DNA of 64,000 nt from Janthinobacterium sp. SUN073 (GCF_030397665.1 NZ_JAPUBT010000004.1:248001-312000), one strand, 5' to 3'; shown: positions 25,206-36,646, counted from the first letter of the stretch. The notes: generated from the letters alone by a model not told the origin. A program made the numbers and translations.

Positions 25206-26888
25206 TCAATCTCCGCGCAAGCCGGCCAGCGCCGCCTCGAAGGCGGGTGTGCCCCGGCGCGCGTCACCGACGATGCGACCATCGCGCAGGCTGACCAGCC
25301 GGTCCGCCAGCGCCGCTTCGCGCCGCAAGTGGGTAGCGATCAGCAAGCTGCGTCCGTCGCTGCGCGCGCGCAGGCGCTGCAGGACGTCGATGGCCACCTG
25401 CGCATTGAGCGCTTCCGTCGCTTCGTCCAGCAGCCACAAGGTCGATTCGTGCAGGAACAGCCGCGCCAGCGCCAGGCGCCGCGCCTGGCCGCCCGACAAG
25501 CCCAGCCCCCCCTCGCCCAGCTGCGTGTCCAGGCCGCCCGCCAAGGCCCGCACTTCCTCGTCCAGGCCGGCCGATTGCAGCGCCGCCCACAGCTGCGCAT
25601 CGCTGGCGGACGGGTCGGCCAGGCGCAGGTTGTCGCGCAGGCTGTCCTGGAACAATTCCGTCTTCTGGGTAAACAAACAGGCGCGCGGTGCGGCCACCGT
25701 TCCCGACAGCGGCGCCAGCTCGCGCGCGGCAAGGGCCAGCAGGGTGGACTTGCCCGCGCCGCTGGGGCCGATCAAGGCCACCCGCTCGCCATCGGCGATG
25801 TGCAGCGATACGTCATGCAAAATGGCGACCTGGCTGCCCGCATGCGCGGCGCTGACGTGTTCCAGGCGCAAGCCCGGTGCGGCATCAAAGGGCGGCAGCG
25901 CCACCTCATTGCCGTCAAGGCGCGGCGCCAGGCGGCGCATGGCCAGCAGCATGCGACCCGCTTCCAGCGCGCCACGGCGCAGCCCCGCAAACGGTTCCAC
26001 GGCCGTCAGGGCGATCAGCAGGGCCAGCGCCGCCAGCGGCACGTTCAGCGCCTGCTGCTGCACCAGCGCGGCCACGGCCAGCAGCACCGCTGCCAGGGTC
26101 GCGCTGCCAGCCACGCCATACGCGGCGCCGGCCGCCGTCTCCAGGCGCAGCAGGGCGAAATCGGCTTGCGCCAGCGAGCGATCAATCTGTCCCAGCGCGG
26201 CACACTGGGCGTCGATGCGGCCCGCCATCACCAGATCCGTCTGACCGGCCACCAGGTCGATGGTGCCGGAACGCAATTTTTCGATGGCGCGCGAGCGCAC
26301 GATGGCGGGACGGCGGGCACGCTGCGCCACGACCCAGCTGATACCGCCGCCGGCGACCAGCAGCCACGCGGCCAGGCCCAGGCCCAGCTGCCACTGCATC
26401 ACGCCCAGCGCCACGCCGGCCAGCAAGGCCGCGCACAGTGCCGTAAAGGCAGGCACCAGCAAGCGCAAATACAGCGCTTCGAGCGCGTCGATATCGGCCG
26501 TCAGGCGAAACAGCAGCTTGGCGGGCTGGCGCAGCAAGCGGCTGGCCGCTTCCGGGCGCGACCAGCCGCGGAACAGCCGCACGCGGATGCTGGCCAGCGC
26601 GGCGAACGTGGCGTCGTGCGTGACGAGGCGTTCCGCATAGCGCGAACCCGTGCGGCCGATGGCCAGCAGGCGGATGCCGGCCGAGGGGCCGAACACGTCG
26701 AACAGCACAGCCGTGGAGGCATGCAGGCCGGCGATCGAGGTGGCGGTAATAAACCAGCCGGACAAGCCCAGCAAGGCCATGCCGGCCACCGCCGTCAGGG
26801 CCGCCAGCAAGGCGCCCCCGATCAGCTTGCCCGGCTGGGCCAGCAGCAATTGCCGCAGGACGGGGTTCGATATGAGGGAAGTTTTCAT
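25206..26888 (-). CDS. cydC: Thiol reductant ABC exporter subunit CydC
   Basis: 560 residues. Half of the heterodimeric CydDC transporter that exports cysteine/glutathione and is needed for bd oxidase assembly. The N-terminal six-TM ABC domain (about 1-310) is followed by an ATPase with Walker A GPSGAGKSTLLAL, signature LSGGQARRLALARL and Walker B LWLLDEATEAL. The ATG overlaps the cydD stop (ATGA). Confidence 0.93.
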   Translation of the reverse strand: MKTSLISNPVLRQLLLAQPGKLIGGALLAALTAVAGMALLGLSGWFITATSIAGLHASTAVLFDVFGPSAGIRLLAIGRTGSRYAERLVTHDATFAALASIRVRLFRGWSRPEAASRLLRQPAKLLFRLTADIDALEALYLRLLVPAFTALCAALLAGVALGVMQWQLGLGLAAWLLVAGGGISWVVAQRARRPAIVRSRAIEKLRSGTIDLVAGQTDLVMAGRIDAQCAALGQIDRSLAQADFALLRLETAAGAAYGVAGSATLAAVLLAVAALVQQQALNVPLAALALLIALTAVEPFAGLRRGALEAGRMLLAMRRLAPRLDGNEVALPPFDAAPGLRLEHVSAAHAGSQVAILHDVSLHIADGERVALIGPSGAGKSTLLALAARELAPLSGTVAAPRACLFTQKTELFQDSLRDNLRLADPSASDAQLWAALQSAGLDEEVRALAGGLDTQLGEGGLGLSGGQARRLALARLFLHESTLWLLDEATEALNAQVAIDVLQRLRARSDGRSLLIATHLRREAALADRLVSLRDGRIVGDARRGTPAFEAALAGLRGD

Positions 26889-28585
26889 GCCGGCTGTTCC
26901 TGTTCCTGCTCCTGTGCCAGGGCTCGGGCATCGACCTGCACCGTGCGCTGCAGCCGGCCAGCCAGCACGGGGTCGTGCGTGGCGACGAGCATCGTCTTGC
27001 CCTTGGCCAATGCCAGCAAGGCGTCCGTCACGCGCGCCGCCGTTTCGCTGTCCAGGTGGGCCGTCGGCTCATCGACCAGCAGTAAGTCCGCATGCGGATG
27101 CAGGGCCACGCGGGCCAGGGCCAGGCGCACGGCTTCGCCGCCGGACAAGCCCTGGCCGCCATCGCTGAGCATGATGGCCGGCTGCGCCTGCGCCACGCAA
27201 GCCAGGTCGGCCAGGTGCAGCGCCTGCGTCACCTGCGCGGCGTTCGCGCCCGGCCGTCCCAGGGTCACGTTCTGGCTGACGGAGGCGGCAAACACGTGCG
27301 GACGCTGGCCCATCCAGGCCATGCGCTGGCGCAAGGTATTGACGGTGCTGTCGGTCAGGCGCACGCCGCCGATGCGGATCTCGCCATTGCTGGCGGGCAG
27401 CAAGCCGGCCAGCAGGGACAGCAAGGTGCTCTTGCCGGCGCCGCTGGCGCCCAGCAAGGCCACGTGCTCACCGGCGCGCACGGCCAGGTCGAAGCGCTCG
27501 AATACGGGCGCTTCGCCGGGATGGGCAAAGCGCAGTTGATGGATGTCGACGGCCGGTGGCGGCGCCACCGCCATGGCGGCGGCGGACACGGCAGCCGCTG
27601 CCACCCCGGCGCCAGGCAGGGGCACGCCCTCGCCCGCCAGGTCGTGCAGGCCGGCCAGGCCCGCTTCGCCGGCCGCCTTGTCGTGCCAGACGGCGGCCAG
27701 TTCGCGCAGGGGCTCGAAGAATGCGGGCGCCAGCAGCAGGATGAACAAGCCCTGCCCCAGGCTCAGTTCGCGGCCCCAGGTGCCGAAATTGATGCTGCCC
27801 AGCAAGGAGAAACCGATAAACGCCGCCACCATGGCCACGCCCAGCGCGGAAAACAGTTCCAGCACGGCGGACGACAAAAAGGCGATGCGCAGCACCACCA
27901 TGGTGCGCCGGCGCACGGATTGCGACGCGGCGTCCAGCCGTTCCGCCGTGGCGTCGACGGCGTCGAGCGCGCGCAGGGTGGCCAGGCCGCGCAGGCGGTC
28001 CAGCAGGAAGGCGTTCATGCTGCCCATTTCCACCATCTGCCCGCGGCTGGCCGCTTGCGCGCCCATGCCCACCAGGGCCATGAAGACGGGAATCAGGGGG
28101 GCGGCGATAAGCAGGATCAAGGCGGCAATCCACGACAGCGGCGTCACGACGGCGAGGATCACGAGCGGCACGGTGAGCACTTTCCAGCGCGCCGGTTTGT
28201 AGCGCACCAGATACGGCACGATGGCTTCGGCCTGCTCGGCGATGACGCTGGCCGCCTGGCCCGACTGGGCGCGCTGGCGGTCCAGCGGCGAACGGTGAGC
28301 CAGCGCTTGCGCCACCTGGGCGCGCAAGGTGCTCAGATGGGCGCGCGCCGCCGCGTACATGCGCCGCGCACCCCACGCTTCGCCGCCGGCGCGCAGCACA
28401 CCCAGCAGCAGCACGCCGGCGGCCGGCAGCAGGGCCGCGCGCCAGGGTGCACCGTCCAGCATGGCTTGCACGGCCCAGGCCAGCAAGGCCGCTTGTGGCA
28501 GCCACAACAAGGCGGCGCCACCTTGCGCCAGGCTGGCGGCGCGGGGAAGGATAAAGCGGGGCAAAGACAGTGGCGTGGTCGGCAT
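26885..28585 (-). CDS. cydD: Thiol reductant ABC exporter subunit CydD
   Basis: 566 residues from the ATG at 28585 (MPTTPLSLPRFILPRAASLA). The open frame continues upstream to 28864, but that part runs through the promoter and under the divergent regulator and is rejected. TM domain to about 330, then the ATPase with Walker A GASGAGKSTLLSL, signature LSGGEAVRLALARV and Walker B LLLVDEPTAHLD. First gene of the cydDCABX operon; the RBS is weak. Partner of CydC. Confidence 0.92.
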   Translation of the reverse strand: MPTTPLSLPRFILPRAASLAQGGAALLWLPQAALLAWAVQAMLDGAPWRAALLPAAGVLLLGVLRAGGEAWGARRMYAAARAHLSTLRAQVAQALAHRSPLDRQRAQSGQAASVIAEQAEAIVPYLVRYKPARWKVLTVPLVILAVVTPLSWIAALILLIAAPLIPVFMALVGMGAQAASRGQMVEMGSMNAFLLDRLRGLATLRALDAVDATAERLDAASQSVRRRTMVVLRIAFLSSAVLELFSALGVAMVAAFIGFSLLGSINFGTWGRELSLGQGLFILLLAPAFFEPLRELAAVWHDKAAGEAGLAGLHDLAGEGVPLPGAGVAAAAVSAAAMAVAPPPAVDIHQLRFAHPGEAPVFERFDLAVRAGEHVALLGASGAGKSTLLSLLAGLLPASNGEIRIGGVRLTDSTVNTLRQRMAWMGQRPHVFAASVSQNVTLGRPGANAAQVTQALHLADLACVAQAQPAIMLSDGGQGLSGGEAVRLALARVALHPHADLLLVDEPTAHLDSETAARVTDALLALAKGKTMLVATHDPVLAGRLQRTVQVDARALAQEQEQEQPA

Positions 28586-28605
28586 CTCTATACTTTTTGA
28601 GTTTT

Positions 28606-28663
28606 CAGAATTTTCTGTAAATTCGATTTTTTGTATAATACTGCGAAACATGACATATATCAA
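28606..28663 (-). promoter_or_regulatory. cydDCABX promoter with downstream palindrome
   Basis: On the minus strand TTGATA (28658-28663) and TATTAT (28635-28640) are separated by exactly 17 bp, a near-consensus sigma70 promoter. A palindrome CAGAA-TT-TTCTG (28606-28617) lies about +11 to +22 from the predicted start, the usual place for a repressor. The divergent GbsR/MarR-type regulator is the obvious candidate. A partial FNR-like TTGAT half-site overlaps the -35. Confidence 0.7.
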
Positions 28664-28702
28664 TTGACCCTGCGGGTGTGGCGTGAAAAAATTCAGATAA
28701 TT

Positions 28703-29275
28703 ATGAAAACTCAAAATATCCACATGACGCCGCTGATCCTGACCTTTGTCAGCCATTTCGGCGAGATGGGCAGCCGCTGGGGCTTTAACCGTACGGTGGG
28801 ACAAGTGTACGCCTTGTTGTTTGTCGCGGAGCATCCTTTGCACGCGGACGAAATCGCGGAACACCTGAGTTTTTCACGCTCGAACGTGAGCATCGGCTTG
28901 AAGGAATTGCAGGGCTGGGGCTTGATCCGCCAGTCGCGCATCCCCGGCGACCGGCGCGAGTATTTTTCCTCGCTGGGCGATGTGTGGCAAATCTTCCGCG
29001 TGGTGGCCGCCGAACGCCGGCGCCGCGAAGTGGCGCCCACCCTGACGGTGCTGCGCGAATCGCTGCTGGCGCCGGCCACGGAACCCGTGGACCAGTATGC
29101 GCAGGAGCGCATGCGCGAAATGTATGAATTGGTCGACCTGGCCAACACCTGGTTCGACGACTTGCAGCGCCTGTCGCCCGAATCGATGGCGCAACTGATG
29201 AAAATGGGCGCCAAGGTGCAAAAATTGCTCAACGCCAAGGACCGTCTGTTTGGCGTCAGCAACAACAACGACTGA
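28703..29275 (+). CDS. GbsR/MarR-type transcriptional regulator
   Basis: 190 residues. The winged HTH reads AEHPLHADEIAEHLSFSRSNVSIGLKELQ, then a wing IRQSRIPGDRREYFSSL and a long C-terminal dimerisation helix. This is the layout of GbsR-like regulators rather than short MarR proteins. It is divergent from cydD across a 117-bp promoter region containing a perfect palindrome, so it probably represses or tunes the bd oxidase operon. A start at 28703 or at the ATG at 28724 is possible. The sensed signal is unknown. Confidence 0.82.
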   Translation: MKTQNIHMTPLILTFVSHFGEMGSRWGFNRTVGQVYALLFVAEHPLHADEIAEHLSFSRSNVSIGLKELQGWGLIRQSRIPGDRREYFSSLGDVWQIFRVVAAERRRREVAPTLTVLRESLLAPATEPVDQYAQERMREMYELVDLANTWFDDLQRLSPESMAQLMKMGAKVQKLLNAKDRLFGVSNNND

Positions 29276-29300
29276 CGCACCCGCCTCCCCTCCCAAAGCC

Positions 29301-29331
29301 AAGGCGCCGCCAGCACAAACTGGGGCGCCTT
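29301..29331 (+). terminator. Stem-loop after the GbsR-type regulator
   Basis: AAGGCGCC and GGCGCCTT form an 8-bp perfect stem with a 15-base loop, 25 bp past the stop. The following T-run is poor (TTGTC). The rest of the ~310-bp gap to the PEP-CTERM gene is AT-rich from 29340 on and probably carries that gene's promoter. Confidence 0.6.
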
Positions 29332-29585
29332 GTCACGCCATTTCCCAACGTCATGTTGGCTATCGCTAGCACAGTCAAACATAGCCATATATGATGTTGT
29401 CAAGCGAACCAATAGAATTATTAAAATTGTATTAGTTTACATCAAGAGTAAGCTTTCATTTGCGTATTCGCTACGCGCAGGAAATAGTTAAAAGCAGCTA
29501 AAAATGATCAATGGGATGACTTCCCCGGCATGCAGGGACGCGCCCCGACACGATGAAGCGACTGTCTCAAGCACAAGGGGGTTTC

Positions 29586-30152
29586 ATGAAAAGCGTAAAG
29601 ATCATTGCCAGCAAGGCATCCATGCTGGCCGCAATAACTGTAATGGCAAGTGCGGCGCAAGCGGCCACCTGGGTGGATGTGGGTCCGGCCAGCGGTTTCG
29701 TCATCGCCGGCAGCACCGTCACGTATTCTCCATCGCCGGCAATGCAGGTGAAATATTATGACGATAATCTGGTGCCGCAGAGTCCTGCGGCCATCCAGGG
29801 CTATATCAATGGCGTGTTCGGCACCAGCCTGGGCGCCGCCGTCTCGTATTGCGACAACGCCACCTCGGGCTGCACCGCCGGCACCACGGCAGGCTTGAGC
29901 GGCGGCGTCAATTCCTTTACGAGCGCGGCCGCCTATGACTTCCTGGCCATCCACTTCGGCAAGGGCGAACTGGTGTTCCACTGGGCCGCACCCGTGGCCG
30001 CCGGCAGCACTTTCACGGTGGAGGGCCTGCCCAAGGATCTGAGCAACTACAGGGCCTTCATTTCCGCCGTGCCGGAACCTGAAACCTATGCCATGCTGCT
30101 CGCCGGCCTGGGCATGCTGGGCTTCCTGGCACGCCGCCGCCAGGGAGAGTAA
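29586..30152 (+). CDS. PEP-CTERM sorting-domain protein
   Basis: 188 residues. Signal peptide to about residue 30 (ends ASAAQA), a small beta-rich exported domain, then the C-terminal sorting signal: AVPEPETYAMLLAGLGMLG followed by FLARRR. This marks export and processing by exosortase (EpsH) and delivery to the outer envelope or exopolysaccharide. No exosortase or polysaccharide genes are in the window, so the machinery must lie elsewhere. A strong GGGGG RBS precedes the ATG at 29586; an upstream ATG at 29553 is less likely. The passenger domain is not one I recognise. Confidence 0.93.
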   Translation: MKSVKIIASKASMLAAITVMASAAQAATWVDVGPASGFVIAGSTVTYSPSPAMQVKYYDDNLVPQSPAAIQGYINGVFGTSLGAAVSYCDNATSGCTAGTTAGLSGGVNSFTSAAAYDFLAIHFGKGELVFHWAAPVAAGSTFTVEGLPKDLSNYRAFISAVPEPETYAMLLAGLGMLGFLARRRQGE

Positions 30153-30173
30153 GTCTCATCATCCGCCTCATCA

Positions 30174-30202
30174 CGGCAGCGGCGCAGCAGCGCCCGCTGC
30201 CG
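30174..30202 (+). terminator. GC-rich stem-loop after the PEP-CTERM gene
   Basis: CGGCAGCGG and CCGCTGCCG form a 9-bp perfect stem with an 11-base loop, 22 bp past the stop codon. There is no U-run, so termination would be weak or Rho-assisted. Confidence 0.5.
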
Positions 30203-30323
30203 CCCTCAATGCCAGCCGCATCTTTACGCCGCGCTTGCGGCGCCAGGCCCACTGTTTACACCATTTTTAGATCCCCCTCGCTATGCTCGACAGCATCAAC
30301 TGCTGATCGACAAGGGAGAACTC

Positions 30324-30503
30324 ATGCACGAACAACCGTTTCAGCCACGCGCGCGCAGCGTGATCCGCCAGCACTTGCCCGTGCGGGAACGGCTGCGTCT
30401 GGCCCGACTGGCCAACAGAAAAATCGTTTCGGTATGCTCGGCGCTGCTGTGTGCGGTGCCGCTGCTGTATTTGCTGAGCGTGGTGCTGTTTGCGCAGCCT
30501 TAG
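30324..30503 (+). CDS. Small single-pass membrane protein
   Basis: 59 residues: a basic N-terminal half (PRARSVIRQHLPVRERLRLA) and one hydrophobic helix near the C-terminus (SALLCAVPLLYLLSVVLFA). AGGGAGAACTC is a good RBS for the ATG at 30324. The topology suggests a positively charged cytosolic head and a C-terminal anchor. No family recognised. Confidence 0.6.
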   Translation: MHEQPFQPRARSVIRQHLPVRERLRLARLANRKIVSVCSALLCAVPLLYLLSVVLFAQP

Positions 30504-30573
30504 GGCCGCGTGCTGACAGACAGGAAGAGAGAAGATGGCGGCCGCATGGCGCAAGCCGTGGCCAGTATGAAAC

Positions 30574-30648
30574 TGGTCCGCCCAGAGGGAATCGAACCCC
30601 CATTCACGGTTTAGAAGACCGTTGTCCTATCCGTTGAACGATGGGCGG
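30574..30648 (-). tRNA. tRNA-Arg (anticodon TCT)
   Basis: A full cloverleaf on the minus strand: acceptor CCGCCCA pairs with TGGGCGG, the anticodon loop is CTTCTAA with TCT, the T-arm contains GGTTCGATTCC, and CCA is genome-encoded (revcomp of 30574-30576). It reads AGA codons. Confidence 0.95.
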
Positions 30649-30742
30649 AAAGGTGCAGTATTTTAATCCATGCGCGCCAGCAATGAAATGCCAGCGCGGA
30701 ATAGAAAACGGGCTGTCATTTCTGACAGCCCGCTTATGACTT

Positions 30743-30819
30743 TGGTCGGAGTACAAGGATTCGAACCTTGGACCCCCTGGTCCCAAACCAGGTGCGCTAC
30801 CGGGCTGCGCCACACTCCG
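30743..30819 (-). tRNA. tRNA-Pro (anticodon TGG)
   Basis: Cloverleaf on the minus strand with acceptor CGGAGTG/TACTCCG, D-arm GCGCAGCCCGGTAGCGC, anticodon loop TTTGGGA with TGG, T-arm GGTTCGAATCC and encoded CCA. It lies 94 bp upstream of the tRNA-Arg gene on the same strand and may be cotranscribed with it. Confidence 0.96.
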
Positions 30820-30900
30820 AAGACAAGATAATAACGCCCCCAGCCAATTTCGTCAATTGCCATAGACGAATTAGATGGAAAAAACTATCGGCGCTTGCCT

Positions 30901-32238
30901 CTACACACCTACTTTATCGGCGATGCGGCGCGCCATGCTCTCGGCCAGCTCTTTATCTTTCGCCTCGACCATCACGCGGATCAACGGTTCGGTGCCCGAT
31001 GCGCGGATCAGCACGCGGCCCGTGTCGCCCAGTTCGGCCTCGACCAATTCTTTCTCGGCCACCATGGCGGCATTTTTTTGCCAGTCGAAACCGGGCGCCA
31101 CGCGCAGGTTGATCAGGGTTTGCGGGAACAGCACCAGTTCGGCCAGGCATTGCTGCAGGCTCTGGCCGCTGCGCTTGAGCGCGGACAATACCTGCAGCGC
31201 GGAAACGATGCCGTCGCCCGTCGTGTGGCGGTCCAGGCACAGCAGATGGCCGGAGCCCTCGCCACCCAGTATCCAGCCCTTTTCCTTCATGACTTCCAGC
31301 ACGTAGCGGTCGCCCACCTTGGCGCGCGCAAAGCCGATGCCCTGCTGCTTGAACAGCACTTCCAGCGCCATGTTGGTCATCAGGGTGCCGACGGCGCCCG
31401 CCACGGGGCCCGTTGCCAGGCGGTCCTTGACCATGACGTACAACAACTCGTCGCCGTTATACAGTCGGCCCGTGGCATCGCACATGATCAGGCGGTCGGC
31501 GTCGCCATCGAGGGCGATGCCCAGGTCGGCGCCGTGCTCCACGACGGCTTCAGCCATGGCCTTGGGCGCGGTGGCGCCAAAGCCCGCATTGATATTGAAG
31601 CCATCGGGCTTGTTGCCGATGGCGATGACTTCCGCCCCCAGCTCATGGAACACGTGCGGCGCGATATGGTAGGCGGCGCCATGCGCGCAGTCGACGACGA
31701 TCTTCAGGCCGCGCAAGTCCAGCTCGTTCGGAAAGGTGCTCTTGCAAAATTCGATGTAGCGGCCCTGGGCATCGTCCAGGCGCTTGGCGCGGCCCAGCTT
31801 GTCCGACGGTACGCAGGCCATGGGCTCGTCGAGCGCCGCTTCGATTTCCAGTTCCACGCTGTCGGGCAGCTTGGTGCCCTGGCTGGAAAAGAACTTGATG
31901 CCATTATCGTGATACGGATTGTGCGAGGCGGAAATGACAACACCGGCCGACAGGCGCAGCGCCCGCGTCAGGTAGGCGATCGCCGGCGTCGGCATGGGGC
32001 CGGCCAGCATCACATCCACGCCGGCGGCCGACAGGCCCGCTTCCAGCGCCGCTTCCAGCATGTAGCCGGAAATGCGCGTGTCCTTGCCGATCAGCACCGT
32101 CGGGCGTGCCTTGCCGCCTTGCGACTTGGCCAGCACCTTGCCGGCCGCATAGCCGAGGCGCATGACGAAATCGGGGGTGATCGGGGCCGTGCCCACCAGG
32201 CCGCGGATGCCATCGGTGCCAAAATATTTACGCGTCAT
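30901..32238 (-). CDS. glmM: Phosphoglucosamine mutase
   Basis: 445 residues, full length. Interconverts glucosamine-6-P and glucosamine-1-P for UDP-GlcNAc synthesis, hence peptidoglycan and LPS. The phosphoserine loop [18 protein letters not shown] (Ser near residue 103), the metal loop [11 protein letters not shown] and the C-terminal phosphate loop [15 protein letters not shown] are all intact. It ends the folP-glmM run downstream of ftsH, a classical order in proteobacteria. Confidence 0.97.
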   Translation of the reverse strand: MTRKYFGTDGIRGLVGTAPITPDFVMRLGYAAGKVLAKSQGGKARPTVLIGKDTRISGYMLEAALEAGLSAAGVDVMLAGPMPTPAIAYLTRALRLSAGVVISASHNPYHDNGIKFFSSQGTKLPDSVELEIEAALDEPMACVPSDKLGRAKRLDDAQGRYIEFCKSTFPNELDLRGLKIVVDCAHGAAYHIAPHVFHELGAEVIAIGNKPDGFNINAGFGATAPKAMAEAVVEHGADLGIALDGDADRLIMCDATGRLYNGDELLYVMVKDRLATGPVAGAVGTLMTNMALEVLFKQQGIGFARAKVGDRYVLEVMKEKGWILGGEGSGHLLCLDRHTTGDGIVSALQVLSALKRSGQSLQQCLAELVLFPQTLINLRVAPGFDWQKNAAMVAEKELVEAELGDTGRVLIRASGTEPLIRVMVEAKDKELAESMARRIADKVGV

Positions 32239-32278
32239 CGTATTTCTCTTCTTGTTGTTTATGATAAATCTTACAGGC

Positions 32279-33112
32279 TCAGTGTGCCATGCGCCAGACC
32301 TTCAGCGCATCGACGGTTTCAGCTACATCATGCACACGGATAATTTCTGCACCTTGCGCTACCGCAGCAAGCGCACCGGCAACACTGCCGGCCAGGCGCT
32401 GCTCGACGGGACGCCCCGTGACGGCGCCGATCATCGACTTGCGCGACAGCCCGGCCAGCACGGGCAGGTCCAGCTCGCTGCGCAACTGGCGCGTGGCGCG
32501 CAGCAAGGCATAGTTTTGCTCCACCGTCTTGCCGAAACCAAAGCCAGGATCGACGCACAGGCGCTCGCGGGCGATGCCGGCCGCCGTCATGGTGTCGATG
32601 CGTTCGCGCAGGAAATCGATGACTTCGCGCACCACATCCTCGTACTGGGGCTGGGCTTGCATGGTTTCTGGCACGTTTTGCATGTGCATGATGCACAGCG
32701 CGCAGTCGCTGTCCTGTACAGCCTCGATGGCGCCCGGCGCGCGGAAACCGTTGATGTCGTTGATCATGTCGGCGCCCGCCAGGATGGCTTCGCGCATCAC
32801 TTCGGGTTTATAGGTGTCGACGGAGAGGGGCTTGCCGCAGTCGCGCAAGCCATACAGCACGGGCATGACGCGCGCCAGCTCGTCCTGCAGCGGTAATGGC
32901 GGCGCGCCGGGGCGGCTCGATTCGCCGCCGATATCGATGATGTCGACGCCGTCGACTATCATCTGCTCGGCGCGCGAGAGGGCAAACTCCAGATGTTGAT
33001 ACTGGCCCGCATCGGAAAAGGAGTCGGGCGTGATGTTCAGGATGCCCATCACCAGCGCCTGCGTGCCGGACAGGTTGAAGCCGAAACGGCCGAATTGCAA
33101 ATAGTGTCGCAT
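32279..33112 (-). CDS. folP: Dihydropteroate synthase
   Basis: 277 residues. Condenses p-aminobenzoate with dihydropterin diphosphate in folate synthesis; the sulfonamide target. Motifs in order: [34 protein letters not shown], and the late [19 protein letters not shown]. It lies 40 bp before glmM and 104 bp after ftsH on the same strand, with a terminator between it and ftsH. Confidence 0.97.
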   Translation of the reverse strand: MRHYLQFGRFGFNLSGTQALVMGILNITPDSFSDAGQYQHLEFALSRAEQMIVDGVDIIDIGGESSRPGAPPLPLQDELARVMPVLYGLRDCGKPLSVDTYKPEVMREAILAGADMINDINGFRAPGAIEAVQDSDCALCIMHMQNVPETMQAQPQYEDVVREVIDFLRERIDTMTAAGIARERLCVDPGFGFGKTVEQNYALLRATRQLRSELDLPVLAGLSRKSMIGAVTGRPVEQRLAGSVAGALAAVAQGAEIIRVHDVAETVDALKVWRMAH

Positions 33113-33157
33113 GTGAATCTTTGTAGTCGTCAGGGAAAAACTGCTGCGGCAACGAAA

Positions 33158-33183
33158 AAGGGCAAGGATCGCTCCTTACCCTT
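33158..33183 (-). terminator. Terminator between ftsH and folP
   Basis: On the minus strand AAGGGTAAGGA pairs with TCCTTGCCCTT (one G-U pair, loop GCGA) and is followed by TTT. It partly separates ftsH from folP-glmM. Confidence 0.8.
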
Positions 33184-33216
33184 CTCTGCATGCCACCTAT
33201 CAAGCAGTGATCGCTA

Positions 33217-35100
<1,884 letters not shown>

Positions 35101-35303
35101 GAAGACTCCTTGGATGCAGTGCGCATCTCTTTACCAATAGCTAGAAACACGATTTTACTCGCAATAAGCGGGCCGTGCCAAAGCCCGCCGATCCGTGCGC
35201 GCGAAAAAACCGCGTTCACGCAAAAAAAATGCAGTATAAACAATTTAGGCTTTTATGCCATCAGACGCTACTGCACTTCTCGTTCCCATGTGCGGATTCC
35301 CGC

Positions 35304-35987
35304 TTAAATATCAAGGGCGGAATCATCTTCTTGCACGGCATTTTTCAGCGGATTCTTGAGACCACGCCCCATCAGGAAGATTTCTGACGATTTATCGCGG
35401 CTGGCCTTGGGCTTTTTCTGCACCACGACCTTGAATTCAGCGCGGAATTTCTCCACGATCTGGCTGAAACCCATGTCTTTGAAGCATTTCACCAGCAAGA
35501 CGCCCGATGGCTTCAAATGCAATTGCGAAAATTCGATGGCCAGGTCGATCAGATGTTCCATGCGCGCGGCGTCCGCCGTGGCGATGCCCGACAGATTCGG
35601 CGCCATGTCCGACAGGACCACATCAACCTTGCGTCCTTGCAACACCACTTCCAGCTGGCGCAGCACGCGCGCTTCGCGGAAGTCGCCCTGGATGAAGTGG
35701 AAATCGGCGATCGGCTCCATTTCCAGCATGTCCAGGCCAATCAGGGTACCATTGACCCCGCCGCCGTCCTTGCCGGCCAGCTTGCGCCGCAGATACTGGG
35801 CCCAGCTGCCAGGAGTGCAACCAAGGTCGACAATTACCTGTCCATGCTTGATCAGTTTTTCGTCTTCATCGATTTCTTTGAGCTTGTATGCTGCCCGGGC
35901 GCGGTAGCCCTCTTTTTGCGCCAACTTCACATAAGGATCATTTATGTGGTCGTGCAACCAGTTTTTGTTTAATTTCTTCTTTGCCAT
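35304..35987 (-). CDS. rlmE: 23S rRNA (uridine-2552-2'-O)-methyltransferase
   Basis: 227 residues (FtsJ/RrmJ). SAM-dependent methylation of U2552 in the A loop at a late step of 50S assembly. The K-D-K-E catalytic set is visible: Lys in [12 protein letters not shown], Asp in [11 protein letters not shown], Lys in [11 protein letters not shown] and Glu in the last [10 protein letters not shown] segment. The SAM site is [14 protein letters not shown]. It is divergent from yhbY across 42 bp. The 203-bp gap to ftsH contains a GCGGGC/GCCCGC stem at about 35168-35190. Confidence 0.97.
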   Translation of the reverse strand: MAKKKLNKNWLHDHINDPYVKLAQKEGYRARAAYKLKEIDEDEKLIKHGQVIVDLGCTPGSWAQYLRRKLAGKDGGGVNGTLIGLDMLEMEPIADFHFIQGDFREARVLRQLEVVLQGRKVDVVLSDMAPNLSGIATADAARMEHLIDLAIEFSQLHLKPSGVLLVKCFKDMGFSQIVEKFRAEFKVVVQKKPKASRDKSSEIFLMGRGLKNPLKNAVQEDDSALDI

Positions 35988-36029
35988 TCGCGTAGAATAC
36001 TGCTTTTAAGGGAATTACTAAATATTATT

Positions 36030-36500
36030 ATGCTAAAACTTACACCCGTAGAGCGCAGCGCACTGCGCGCCGAAGCACACGCGCTGAAGCCTATCGTCAT
36101 CATTGGCGAAGCGGGCTTGACACCTGCTGTACTCAAAGAGATCGACCTTGGCCTGGATTCGCACGGTCTGATTAAAGTCCGCGTGTTCGGCGACGACCGC
36201 GAAGCCCGCGTCGGAATGTACGATACGATTTGCGGCAATCTCGGCGCCGCCCCGGTACAACATATTGGCAAACTGCTGGTAATCTACCGTCCGAAAAAAG
36301 AAGTGGTTAAGGAGAAGGTCAGCGCCGGCAAAGGCATGCGCGAAGTGACCATCGTCAAGGCCAGCGCCAGCGGCACCAAGCGCCCTAGCGTGACGAAAGT
36401 CATGATCAAGGGCAATGAGCGCGTTACCGAAGGCGGTTCCATCAAGCGTGCCAAGCCACGTCAGAAAAGCGCCAAGAAAAGCGCACTGGGCAGCAAGTAA
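36030..36500 (+). CDS. yhbY: YhbY/CRM-domain RNA-binding protein
   Basis: 156 residues. The N-terminal ~95 residues are the CRM fold of YhbY, associated with pre-50S ribosomes, with the GxxG-type loop GEAGLTPAVLKEID. The remaining ~60 residues are a Lys/Arg-rich tail (KRAKPRQKSAKKSALGSK) longer than the 97-residue E. coli protein. It is divergent from rlmE, which also acts on the 50S particle, a common pairing. A terminator follows. Confidence 0.93.
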   Translation: MLKLTPVERSALRAEAHALKPIVIIGEAGLTPAVLKEIDLGLDSHGLIKVRVFGDDREARVGMYDTICGNLGAAPVQHIGKLLVIYRPKKEVVKEKVSAGKGMREVTIVKASASGTKRPSVTKVMIKGNERVTEGGSIKRAKPRQKSAKKSALGSK

Positions 36501-36544
36501 GCCTGTTCACCCGGCAACCGCAAGGCTGCCGGGCTTGAAACAAG

Positions 36545-36580
36545 AAGCGGAGCACGGGATATCCCTTGCTCCGCTTTTTT
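36545..36580 (+). terminator. Rho-independent terminator after yhbY
   Basis: AAGCGGAGC and GCTCCGCTT enclose a 14-base loop and are followed by TTTT. A second, smaller stem (CCCGGCA/TGCCGGG) lies just upstream at about 36511-36534. Confidence 0.9.
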
Positions 36581-36646
36581 ATTGCAATTGCGCTTGTCGG
36601 ATTACGCGGCGCCAGGGCGCCGCTAATCCGACAAGCACGGCAGCGA

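Noticed and set aside
25101-27539. 812-codon plus-strand frame opposite cydC/cydD
   Set aside because: Shadow of the two ABC genes, Gln/Arg/His-rich without motifs; cydC and cydD are unambiguous.
28586-28864. N-terminal extension of CydD to 28864
   Set aside because: It would cross the operon promoter and lie antisense to the divergent regulator; the ATG at 28585 gives a normal CydD N-terminus.
30574-30819. tRNA pair as a possible integration (att) site
   Set aside because: No integrase, no repeated tRNA 3' end and only housekeeping genes follow.
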